Part shown: positions 46,375 through 56,459 of the stretch, piece after piece
Numbering within the stretch: position 1 is the first letter of the stretch
How the letters are laid out: each line of letters begins with the position of its first letter
Assembly (NCBI RefSeq): GCF_021730395.1
Contig: NC_069363.1
Location: forward strand, 50,463,001 to 50,527,000
Direction: 5' to 3'
Source: Mercenaria mercenaria
Lineage: Eukaryota > Mollusca > Bivalvia > Venerida > Veneridae
Length of the DNA: 64,000 nucleotides
Position numbers and translations under genes: made by a program
The notes under the pieces: generated by a model
Databases searched by the model: none
Told to the model about the DNA's origin: nothing
The model's input: only the letters and a program-made list of their open reading frames with translations

Positions 46375-46960
46375 AAGAGGAACTAAGTAAAATCTACATT
46401 GTCTCATTTTTCAATCATCTATAATCCTAGTCATAAAGGTGGTTTCCTAGTTGTTCAAGAGATTTATTTGATATTTCACTTCAATAAATGACAGAAGTGC
46501 ATTTTACCAGAACCATAAGTATACTTTGCTAAGCTATTTTTTTTTATCATCTCCCTTTTTATACTTGTTGTACGGAGTAAAACGCTGAAAGAGCGGAAGG
46601 GGGTTTATTAAAACTGCAACCTGGGATAGTTTTATTTCAGTTATCTCCCTTGTGTTTTTATCTACTATATCACAAGGATTGAGTAGCAAGCTATAAGCAT
46701 TTCTAGAAACTCTCTTTCTCTCTTATTACACTTGTCATAAAGATGACTAGATGACTCAAAACTGTTCAAAGCTGAACAGTCATAAAGAACACTGGGATAA
46801 AGTGCACTGTTAAGAACTCTAAATTGCCTCATTTTTTATTTATCTTCATTTTCCTTGTCACGAGTATAATTCAAAACTGTTCAAGATAATTATTGACATT
46901 TCATTTAACGATAGAGGACACAACGAAAGTGCAGTGTACAGGAACTATAACTCTTCTGTC
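46375..46960. repeat. Diverged tandem duplication in intron 2 of paralog 3
   Basis: Segments at about 46375-46530 and 46800-46960 share the order TCTCATTTTT / CCTCATTTTT, GTTCAAGA, ATTTCA and then AGTGCA with CAGGAAC-like sequence. The duplication is old and its boundaries are uncertain. Confidence 0.4.
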
Positions 46961-47194
46961 TTTATTGTACCATTCAGTCATCCCTGCCACACTTTCCCCA
47001 AGCCCATTTTGGCTACTTTTTACACGAAACATTTGCTTCAGCTTGACGGTCATGTCAATACTGGCCCTTCTTTCGCTTTGTTTTTCAATTTATCATCAAT
47101 ACTTACTTATTTGCACGTTTTGGTGCAGCTTTTCTGATATATATATATAGATGTATATATAATTTGTACTGTTTTATATTTGTTTATATTTTAG

Positions 47195-48066
47195 AGTACG
47201 ACGGCCCTGTAGTTCATCCATCAATCGGAATGCTGATTTTCAAGCGTATTATTTCTGCACTATTCATTATTCTCGATTTATTTTTGAACTGGGCACAGTT
47301 TGCCTCATGGGTAGGTAATATTGAACTGCCCGACTGGCTGAATTTTCTCGAGGTCGGCAGCAGTTTACATGGCGGTTCTCCAGTACGTGCACAATGCGGA
47401 GACGGTGGAGGAAGTCTTACAACATTTTTTGGCATAATCACAGCATTTGGAACGGCCTTCGCGTGCTTTAAATTGGTAAATATGGTAGGTGAGACTATCA
47501 TTGAATACCAGAAACAAAACCCAAGTGAAACTGAACCACGTTGTAGAGGTTTTCAGATTATACATGGTTGGGTCGAGACTGTAATTGGCATGGCTATTGA
47601 AGATGTTCCACAGTTTATTCTACTGGCTGTCTTCAGCGTCAAATGCAGTATCGATCTAATCGCCATGGCTAAAGTTATTGCCTGGGTGCTGATCAAGGAC
47701 TTGAAGAATAACATTCGTAAAATCACCTGCAAACACATCTACAAACCCCTTTGTACTGACTGCTTTGACGGATGTGGAGGAAGCTGTTGCGTTTACCGGT
47801 TCGATTTCGTCTGCTGCTGTAAAGTGTTCTTCTTCCGGCCATGTGGCTGCTGTGGTAGCGACAAGTGTTGTGAACTTATAGATTATAATATCTGTCCAGA
47901 GTGTACCTTTTCAAGAGGGGATAAGTGTTTTGGCGAAATCGAGAAGGACCCACAGTGGGCACTAAACTCTTTATTGCAGCTTGAAAAAGTCTTCTCAATA
48001 TGTCTTACAATCATAATCGTCATGGCTGTGCTAGAGCAATTTAACTTGAAGTCAAAATTACTATAA
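47195..48066 (+). CDS. Paralog 3, exon 3: four-pass membrane domain with Cys-rich loop
   Basis: The last exon opens after TATATTTTAG and ends at TAA (48064-48066), giving residues 222-511. Membrane segments are about 240-260 (SALFIILDLFLNWAQFASW), 296-317 (starts LTTFFGIITAFG), 347-368 (with EDVPQ at 357-361) and a C-terminal one containing ICLTIIIVMAVL. The Cys-rich loop before the last segment has 17 cysteines, with YRFDFVCCCKV matching the YDFICCC core of the others. It shares GETIIEYQKQ and PRCRGFQIIHGW with paralogs 1 and 2 and is roughly half identical overall. It lacks the C-terminal FSKLQTNI tail. The family is unrecognised. This copy keeps the acidic E-D-x-P-Q form that most resembles XK-related proteins. 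Confidence 0.9.
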
Positions 48067-48262
48067 ATTAAGAGAAACTTCTCAGCTTAATTTGATATTC
48101 CAGTAATTATCAAATGAACAAAATTGATTCGTTCTTTAAATTGACTTTCGTGAATGGAACTGATAAGAAAATGGGCGTTACTAGTTACAGACTTTCGAGT
48201 GTTGTTGGCACATCATTCTGCACGTAAGAATCACTCAAGAAAATAGGACAAATGAGTGAACA

Positions 48263-48520
48263 AATAAAAACATAGTTCAGGTTAAATTCACGCGAGGACT
48301 ACTGTTTGCGATGTGATTGAAAACGTGTAATAGAGCGAACATTAACCCACTTCGAACATTATTGATTTTTATATAGTTATAATATATACAAGTTACACGA
48401 AGCACAATAATCTAATTTTAGCCCTTTATATTTCGAAAACAGTGATTGCAGAATTATGATATGGTTGTATGATTTTTTCTTCGGTTATTATGATTTTGAC
48501 AGATATTGTTTGTTAATAAA
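48263..48520 (+). terminator. Candidate polyadenylation signals of paralog 3
   Basis: AATAAA occurs at 48263-48268 and 48515-48520, 200 and 450 bp after the stop codon. Either could end the transcript. The AT-rich background makes chance matches common. Confidence 0.35.
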
Positions 48521-49418
48521 ATCTAACCTAATTATTGAGCTTTCACTATACCATGTCATGCATGTTTTGTATGACTGTATACTTGTTTTTAAACATTCTA
48601 TAGCTAAAGCATGCAATGCATAATTTTAAATAGTTTTACAAACGAAATGTGTGGACTTTACAAGTTTGCAGAAGTTTAATAACACACATCAAGGACTGTC
48701 ACGGCTTATTTTTCTGCTGCTGCTACTGCTGCTACCAAGTTCAAATGTTTGCTACTGTTGTTTCTACTACTGCCAGTTGCTGTTTCATGACCTTGCTACT
48801 GCTGCTACTGCTACTGCCCACTTTACATCGATCCTTAAACTTATGTAACATACAGTTAAAGCCTATGTGTATCCGCCGCAGCATATTCTGGGGTAAGTTA
48901 TAAAATGTTCGACGAATCTGTTGGATTGGACATTTATTACACAAACCATTGACAAAAAGAGTACAGCTGTCGAAACGGCTGATGGTATATTTACACTGTA
49001 CACAGTCATGAAAATGTGAAAATGATTTAGCAAGTTTAAATTTATTTGAATACACACCAAATAAATGAAAATTAAAGGAAACGAAAAAAAAAAAAGCATT
49101 ACCATTTGAAACATTTAAGCTTTCATTTCATGGGCCTAAGACGACTTTAAAGTCATGCAGTGGGTCAAGATAATAAAGAGAAAACTGACAGTAGATCAAG
49201 AAATTCAATAGAAAAATATTTCCATATTGATACTTGCATTTTAACGATTCTTGTACAGAAATGATTATTTCTGAAACAAAGTGCTGAAAACAATATATTT
49301 AATGAAATTATACAGTCTTTTCCTTGGGAAGGTACATGTTTGTACAAACGAAAATCAGGTACATGTAAAAACAGATCAAAGCATTTAACTATGCGTGCTT
49401 ACATTTCACTTTATTAAG
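48521..49418. other. Intergenic with a (CTG/CTA)n microsatellite
   Basis: A CTGCTGCTGCTACTGCTG-type tract lies at about 48712-48820. It produces Ser- or Leu-rich frames on both strands that are not genes. Nothing else is recognised. Confidence 0.5.
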
Positions 49419-49636
49419 GTTACGGAAAGCGGACGTTGTATCATGGCTTTCGTAGTTACATAGGCAGTCTGTCATCATTCGGCAATTGGTGGATCCGTAG
49501 TGCTTATGAAATTCGAGAAATCGGGCTCTGCTGGCAAATTCTGTATGGTAATATCGTTATCAAGAATCATGACGATCCAGCTTTTGACGAACTCCTCAGA
49601 GCTAATCCTGCCGTTCCCTGCAACGCAAGGAAATAA
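49419..49636 (+). CDS. Possible 3'-terminal exon, unrecognised protein
   Basis: A pyrimidine-rich tract and TTATTAAG precede an open frame that starts with a split codon (phase 1) and ends at TAA (49634-49636). A stop codon lies immediately upstream in the same frame and the 72-residue peptide has no methionine, so it can only be an exon. The peptide reads GYGKRTLYHGFRSYIGSLSS, continues with FGNWWIRSAYEIREIGLCWQ, and ends DDPAFDELLRANPAVPCNAR plus Lys. The varied, Trp-rich composition looks like real protein. No family is recognised and no partner exon was found, so it may be the last exon of a gene or a fragment. Confidence 0.4.
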
Positions 49637-49689
49637 ACTTTAAAGACAATAAACTACAAGCCGATGAGTTGTATAATACACGGTGTTTC

Positions 49690-49905
49690 CTCCAGTCTGA
49701 GTTTAGAATCACACTGACGCAAGGTTAGGTCATGTTGCGACTCTTCCAACCTTTGGTGATGGATGAAGCCACCCCCCCCCCCCCACCCACGACCCCCTCC
49801 CCAATTGTCCCGCGGGGCATTATTTTATACATTGGCGGACACTTGGGTAGAACAACCGACTTTCGGTTAGCTGTAGAAGACACTATTGGTACCCGAACAC
49901 TATCT
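49690..49905 (-). repeat. Degraded tRNA-SINE, minus strand
   Basis: CACACTGACGCAAGG, TGGTGATGGATGAAG, GGGGCATTATTTTA and GGGTAGAACAACCGAC follow the reverse-complement order of the SINE at 29829-30090. A C-run with CCCACCCACG interrupts it. Confidence 0.65.
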
Positions 49906-50000
49906 CAGCCGTGGGTATCATCTACGTGGTAGTTAGTGACAGTAAAACTGATTGCAAGAACGCCTACACAGTAGACATTTTCTTATAGACTGGTATACAT

Positions 50001-50103
50001 TTATTCAATGGCTTGTCAGTCAATAGTCAAAAATATTACCTGAGGTCCAAACGACTGAGGACCATTAGTTTTGACTATTGACCGACAAGCCATTCAGTAA
50101 TTG
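50001..50103. mobile_element. Palindromic repeat (MITE-like hairpin)
   Basis: TTATTCAATGGCTTGTCAGT and CAATAGTCAAAA on the left mirror TTTTGACTATTG and ACCGACAAGCCATTCAGTAA on the right. The loop contains ACCTGAGGTCCAAACGACTG. It has no coding capacity. Confidence 0.7.
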
Positions 50104-50428
50104 TTTTATCATATGACATGAAAAATTAATTTTCACAATGTTTTATTTCTTAAATTTTTGACTTGTTAGACCAATAAATACGTGTTGAAAATAGACTGGT
50201 CCTATAGCACAAACTATCACCCAGTAATCTACGGAGTCATGTCAGGATAATAATGGTTAGTTACTTTAATTTACAATATGCAAACATTTCTGCAGTGAGA
50301 ATATTTGTGTCGTAATGAAAATGCATGTAATGAAACCCCGCATTATGTTCCATCAATATTACCCAGTGTTTCATTGCAATAGTGAAACATAAAATATAAT
50401 CTAAGCTAGTAAAATCGTATATAAGTAC

Positions 50429-50584
50429 CATTCAAGTCGAACTGTTGAAGAAAGTCCTGGTAGTTGGTATGGCTGATTTTTCTGTCATTATCAGATCCAT
50501 CTAGTAGATCGAAAAATGGCGTCATGTCTACTCCAGAGTGCTGCCACTTGCAAGAAAACTCGTCCTCGGATATGATGCCATCAT
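50429..50584 (-). CDS. EF-hand exon of a calcium-binding protein (partial)
   Basis: A minus-strand internal exon of 156 nt lies between the acceptor TTTTGCCAAACAG and the donor GTACTT, phase 1 on both sides. It starts inside an EF-hand loop: the split codon (Asp or Asn) is loop position 3, then DDGIISEDEF gives Gly at 6, Ile at 8 and Glu at 12, a canonical calcium site. A second helix-loop region, FFDLLDGSDNDRKISHTNY, has one extra residue and is probably a poor site. The exon ends QQFDLN, the start of another loop that would continue in the next exon. Molluscan genomes carry many small multi-EF-hand proteins built from repeated exons of this kind. The neighbouring exons were not found within the window. 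Confidence 0.6.
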
Positions 50585-50589
50585 CTGTT

Positions 50590-52829
50590 TGGCAAAATAT
50601 CTTTATCATAATATTGTATGGTGTATTTGGTACACATACTAATGAAAATATATAGAAAAAACTGGCATATAAAATTGTTATGAAATCTTTTTCTGAATGT
50701 TGGATTGTAGTAAAAAGTTCTAAAGGTTACGTCCGTAACGACAACAAAGCACGAACATCCTTATTTCACGATTGCAAGATTTTGACCAAGCACCGTGCAA
50801 TAAATGCGGATATTTCGACAGCGGCATCAGCTTCGTTGTTTTGCCGGATTTGCTACAGAAAAATGATTGAAGGTGAGTGCCATAATAATGAAATTATTTC
50901 TTTCGGCACATTTTATTTTATTGATACCGCTGCAACTCGTTATCCACCTATTATCTATTTCTTATGATTAAATTTGATCGGCGTCTGAAACCTATCTTAT
51001 ATTTCAAGTCGATTTTTCAACAAACCAGACCGTTATCCCATTGCATATCTAAGAGTGGGATACACTAGGTGTACCTTTAGCTATGATGTGCTGAAAACAT
51101 GTTATCAGGGACATAAAATATCATTCGCAACTTACGATGCGGCTGACTTTTTTTGCGCCAGATTCAGAAAACATCCATCAAAGTATAAGGCGTTTTATCT
51201 TTTTCGATACTATGGAATATTAAATATATAAAATTTAAGCTCTATGCAAAAACTTATCACTTTGGTGGTGTTATAACTAGCACTAAACTTTGTCTTTAAG
51301 TAAATAACCGATTTATAAATCTCTTTTGCAGTTTTTGTTTTTCAAGTGATTTAATTTGATACATGTTTAAGAAATATATCATGCATAAAAATGCTAGAAT
51401 ACAAAACATGTGTGTATCTTCTGAATATCTCCTGAAGATATTTTGAAAAAAAAAATGAAATCGTGCGCTGTTGGCATAGATATATTTCTTTTATTTTGAC
51501 ATATCGAATTTTTCGCTGTTTTCTTTCTCTTTTTTTTCTTCAAAGTTTGACCTAACTAGGTGATTCTTAACATGTAAAGGTCACAATGTGGCAACTTTCC
51601 AGCTTTTCGTGGTAGAGTAAGAACCCAGGTGCCCCTCCGGGCATTATTGCAACACATACGGGCACCTTAATAGAACCAGCGACCTTCCACAAGCCAGCTG
51701 TGTGTTTTCAGGTCATTAGTATTTGATATTATGCAACATAAAAATCATTTACCATTGCAATCGGCTGTTTCAAAAAATTTCCTTTTCTCTTTCCGGGCGA
51801 TATTGGTGTTGTTAGACAATTCGAATCCATCGAAGGCTATTTGTGCGTCGTTGCATACTTTGAAATTGTTATATCTGTGCAATACAATGCATATAGAAGC
51901 TAATCTGCAAAATATTAGTAAAGGGCTCGGATTTATCTTGGGGCCATTTTTTTCTCTTCATGAAAGCCATTTTTTAGAACATGAACGCCAGACTTTTTAC
52001 AGAGTAAACGAAAAACATTTTCTTTTTTCAAGGTATTTATTCATCATATTTTTGTTATTAAAAACAAATAAGCGTGGTAATAATAAAAATTCTGCACTGT
52101 AATCTGTTAAAGCATTTGAAAAGCTTTTCATCTTATATGATATGCGGCCTGAATTTTAGGCTATCAAAAATGCATGCGCGCAGTGTTTTAGGGCACCAAC
52201 ACAATTAGGCAGTGTACGCAATGTGATGTATGTTTGTATACTAATGGTGTAGTAGCGGGATGTGGGGCAGGGAGTGGGGGAGAGTATTAAAGGTGGTAAC
52301 CTCATCCCACAAGTGGCACAGGGACTCTCCCCAGGAAAAATATATTTTAAACGCTAGGTGCTGCACTCTAGTGAATTTTGAGAGATATAAAGTTTTGATC
52401 CTTGTAGGAAGTGAAACAACAGATGATTCTGATCTTTCAAATGTTGAATTCTGGTTTGTTTTTTTAGGACAGGAGGTAAAAAGTCAAACAGCTTAACTTT
52501 ATGTTCGTTCCATATCGTCTAAACCGCTTGGAAGATTTTCTTGGACTAAAATTACCTTATTAAATAGGCCTACTCATTTATAAACTCCGCTGAGTTACAG
52601 TGGAACCTTAAACGTCATTTTTTCAGGGTTTTTTTCTCCAGTTTTTCCATATTGACGTTCAACTTTCAAATCGGGTTTGTGACGTCATTTGTGACGTCAG
52701 TTTCATGCATGCCGTTGGGTTTAGAAGTCCTTTAACGACGATATGTTCAATTTTACTCCGGCTAAAGAACAAATTTATATCATTTATATATTAATTATAA
52801 GTGTAGTATGTGTATGTAATAAAAAGATT
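50590..52829. other. No gene seen; contains a SINE fragment
   Basis: A minus-strand SINE fragment (51570-51715) shows GTGGCAACTTTCCAGCTTT, CCCAGGTGCCCCTCCGGGC and AACCAGCGACCTTCC. Paired GTGACGTCATTTGTGACGTC sites lie near 52678. The reading frames at 50680-50967, 51731-52102 and 52260-52496 have no recognisable features. Confidence 0.5.
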
Positions 52830-53430
52830 ATTAGATTTGCATCGAGAAATATGCACTCGTTCTTTCGCGGAATGATATTGCGCTCCTAAAGTCGCGCAAT
52901 ATTTCCGCTGCAGAACTCGTGCATATTTCTCGATACAAATCTAATAACCTATAACTATCTATTATTTATCCCACATCTATGATAGCGACATTCAAGATCT
53001 TCAAGGTCCTTTGATTTGTAAATCAACTGTTTAAGAAATAATATATCTCATCCAGTGATTTGTCGTTGAATAAATCATTGCTTGGAGTTCAGATGCGAAG
53101 GAAATATATCACGAGGGCGTAGCCCGAGTGATATAATAATACGCATCTGAACGACTAGCAATGATTTATTCAAGAGCAAATCACTAAATGAGATATATTA
53201 TTTCGATTCTAACACGTTATAAAGGATTTTAAAGTACATCCTTGATGTCAGACATGCATTAAATATTTGCCCGTTTTCAATCGGTTTCTTTAACAGAGCG
53301 CTGCTATGCCGCTTGACCCTATGACGTAATTTAATTGTGACGTCAGAACAGTGATTTGTTGTATGATAATTCACTGCTTTCTTCCTTCTTTGTTTAATAG
53401 GAAAATGAATCGGATCGTGTTAGAATTCTT
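52830..53430. mobile_element. Cluster of palindromic MITE-like elements
   Basis: One hairpin runs from TTATTAGATTTGCATCGAG (52829) to CTCGATACAAATCTAATAA (about 52948). A second runs from AATATATCTCATCCAGTGA (53039) to its mirror ending GAGATATATTA (53202), with GAGGGCGTAGCCCGAGTG in the loop. A third inverted pair, TTCTAACACG (53216) and CGTGTTAGAA (53425), encloses a GTGACGTCA site. They share the GAGGGCG(T/C)AGCC core seen in the hairpin at 725-843. None is coding. Confidence 0.6.
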
Positions 53431-53613
53431 AATTTAATTTGGCGATATGAATTTTCATGTAAAAGTCACTTCATTCTAAACCTGGTGGGTTAATGAAGGT
53501 GATACATTACCCGAAAGATTGAACCAAAAGGCAGGCTGCGAGGACAAATAAAATAACCTGAAATATACAAGAAGAAAATACTCTTATGCAAAGTGTTTCT
53601 ACCTTATAGATAA

Positions 53614-54204
53614 GCCGGTGTAATGAAGTATTTCGACCCCCATAGAATAATGACCCCCCGGTCATTATTCTATAGAAAAAGTGACCCCCCGGTCATAGTA
53701 TTATGACCTCCAGATCATAGTACTATGACTCCCCCACGTGAAGTGAACTGAACCTCACGAAGAATATTGACTCCCATAAAAAAACGACCCCCGGTCATTT
53801 GGTCAAATTTAGTGATAACTCATGTATCTAAGGCCTAATTGCTGCATTTTATGCCCCCACTCGGGGGAGGGGGGCATATAGATTTGCCCTTGTCCGTCCG
53901 TCCGTCCTTCCGTTTGACCATTAGCCCCGGATACCATCACTTGACACAGAAATCAGAGCATTCCGCAACGGGAAACGGGATTCTATTTCTAGACGCTGTA
54001 TCTTGGTGTATACATTTTTTTCAGGAAAATAACAATTCACAATACATTCACAAAACACACCAGTGTCAGTAATCCCTGCAAACTTCGGTATGAAGTAATT
54101 CTTCACAAGAAAACTGCACAAGAAACTGCTAGCATAGAACTTAGTATTAATAGAAGTTGCAATACTTAGCAGTGGCAGTAAAGTACGGTAGCGGCAACAA
54201 TAGA

Positions 54205-54240
<36 letters not shown>

Positions 54241-54958
54241 CAGTGGTAGTGGCAGTTGCAGTAGCAGCAGCAGCAGCAGAGGAATAAGTGACAGCAACAA
54301 CAGCAGCAGGAGAAGAAGAGGTAGATGTACAAGACGTATTAGTGGAAGCAGGTATAGTAGTATCAGGAGTAACAGTTGTAGTAGTAGTAGTAGAAGTAGT
54401 AGTAAAAGTAGTAGAAGAAGTACATGTAGTAATAGCAATAGAAGTAGCGGCACCAGTAGTAGTAGTACAATCAAAATGTTAACTATTGGCAATGGAGGGT
54501 ATTAGAGTTGTAGATCTAGTAAAATTGTCAGTTAGGTTTGGTGGGGATCACTTTTTAATAGATATTATCGTCGAAAGTCTTTTTAGGAGCCGGTGTTTTA
54601 CACGGAAAGAGTAACTTTTTTAAACAGAATAATGTCCGGGAATCGATATTGTATGAGAGTTCGAATGTAGTAATTTCGGCAGTGAGTATTTTACATGGAA
54701 GGAGTCACTTTTTCTATAGAATAATAACCGGGGTCGTTATTCTATGAAATTCGAAGGGTGTCATCTTTAGGGAGTCAGTATTTTACTTGGAGGGGTCAGT
54801 TTTTCTACAGAATAATGACCGGGGGTCGTTATTCTATAGAGTTTTCAAAGGGAGTCAGTTTTTATAAGGGGAGTCAATATTTTACAGGAAAGGGGTCACA
54901 TTTTCTATAGAATAATGACCGGGGGTCGTTATTCTATGGGGGTCGAAATACTTCCGGC
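53614..54958. mobile_element. 1.35-kb inverted-terminal-repeat element, copy 2
   Basis: This copy is nearly identical to 11865-13223, with the same start GCCGGTGTAATGAAG, the same TGCCCCCACTCGGGGGAGG block, (TAG)n/(CAG)n tract and TAGAATAATGACCGG palindromes. The right end is six bases shorter than copy 1 (CTTCCGGC in place of CTTCATTACACCGGC). It retains an internal TAGAATAATGACCGG/GGTCGTTATTCTA pair that is shortened in copy 1. The high identity suggests recent activity. No transposase, no clear target duplication. Confidence 0.75.
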
Positions 54959-55518
54959 CTGGAAAGTAAGCACTCAATGAATAAGATTCGAAAATAAGAC
55001 GTTCGCGAAAACAAGAAGGGATCAATAATGAACCGACCTCATACATCCCTGCAGTTGAAAACACATACGACACTGAATCCCTCCCCACCCCGTTCCTGTC
55101 ACCATAACGTTATATGCTACTTGTTGTTGATGCAGACTAAATAAACTTTCATATTAACTTGGACTGTGGGTGTTAATACAATTAAACGTCATCAAGAAAC
55201 ACAAGATAAGATAAACTGAAAGAATAGTTTTGGGGTGGGGTTAAGGGTAGGAGGTGGAGGGGTGTCTCCATGTCATGTACTTTTCAAGATACATGCCACA
55301 CAAACTTTTAGGGCCTTAAATGCACATCTATGACTAAGTCAAGGGTCATAACTCTGGTCTTGCAAAATGTAATCCTAAACAAACCCCTAGTACACAACTT
55401 CACACACTGAATAATATTCCTGTACCATTTCTTGACTCTTGGCCAAACACTTATTGAGATACAGATGACAAATAACTTTTAGGTCCTTCAGTTTATGCAT
55501 ATTTTTGACTGTGTCAAG
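54959..55518. repeat. Irregular tandem repeat, left part
   Basis: From about 55270 units of roughly 160 bp carry AGATACATGCCACAC-, TCAAGGGTCATAACTCTGG- and ATGACTCTAGGTAAA-type phrases. The array continues to the right of the SINE to about 56130. No gene seen. Confidence 0.55.
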
Positions 55519-55826
55519 GGCCTCAACTCTGTTTGTTTGTTTGTTTGTTTGGGGTTTAACGCCGCTTTTCAACAGTATTTCAGTTATGTAACGGCGGGCA
55601 GTTAACCTAACCAGTGTTCCTGGATTCTGTACCAGTACAAACATGTTCTCCGCAAGTAACTGCCAACTTCCCCACATGAATCAGAGCTCGAGGACGAATG
55701 ATTTCAGACACAGTGTCTTTTATCAAATCGTCACGGAGAACATACGCCTCGCCCAGGGCTCGAACGCACAACCCCGCGATCCGTATATCTGCGCTCTCCC
55801 TATTGAGCTAAGCGGCCTCAACTCTG
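55519..55826 (-). mobile_element. Complete tRNA-derived SINE of a second family, with 13-bp target duplications
   Basis: GGCCTCAACTCTG flanks the element at 55519-55531 and 55814-55826. Read on the minus strand, the head has an A box (TTAGCTCAATAGGG) and a B box (GTTCGAGCCC). The middle has TTCATGTGGGGAAGTTGGCA. The conserved 3' domain GTTAACTGCCCGCCGTTACA, then GAAAAGCGGCGTTAAA, leads to a (CAAA)n tail. This 3' domain is widespread in molluscan SINEs. A fragment of the family lies at 6386-6456. Confidence 0.9.
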
Positions 55827-56130
55827 GACTGGCTGCGTGAAACCCCAAACAAAGTCCCAGAAACACAACTTCGCATGATGAACAACAAATCTATAAAGTT
55901 TCATGACTCTAGGTAAAATGAGTTTTGAAATACATTTGTACATGCAGTAATATCTTTTAGGCCATAACTCTGTTTTTACTGCAATACCCTGGGTGCACAA
56001 CCTCGCGTGCTAAGTAACATTCATGGTTTCATGACTCTAGGTAAAAAAAAACTTCAGAGATACATATGCCATACAAAGTTTTAGACCCTATATGCATATT
56101 TTTGACAAAGTCAAGGGTCATAACACTGGT
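55827..56130. repeat. Irregular tandem repeat, right part
   Basis: It continues the roughly 160-bp units interrupted by the SINE, with ATACATATGCCATACAAAG and TCAAGGGTCATAACACTGG. Confidence 0.5.
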
Positions 56131-56145
56131 CCATATGCTGAATAA

Positions 56146-56168
56146 CTGCACACACACACACACACACA

Positions 56169-56220
<52 letters not shown>

Positions 56221-56231
56221 CACACACACAC
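56146..56231. repeat. (CA)n/(CGCA)n microsatellite
   Basis: CACACA, then about eight CGCA units, then CACACA again. Thr/His/Ala- or Val/Cys-rich frames here are artefacts. Confidence 0.95.
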
Positions 56232-56459
56232 CGCCCTTTACTAAATCAAATAAACAAACAAAAAATATTTTTTGTGGGGGGTGCGAAGAGAGGGAGGGGC
56301 GCACGACGAAAACTAAAAAGAAACTAGAAAATGCTTTTGTAAAAAAGCGCTGGTCTCCCCCAATGCAAAGTCCTATAGGCAAGAAGTCAATAGGGTTCAG
56401 GAGCGAAAGTCAAAGAGACACTGATGGTTGGCTGCAATAGGGATCATCTACTTGGCATG

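Noticed and set aside
56066-56440. 124-codon frame with Thr/His/Ala repeats
   Set aside because: It covers the (CA)n/(CGCA)n microsatellite and repeat DNA.
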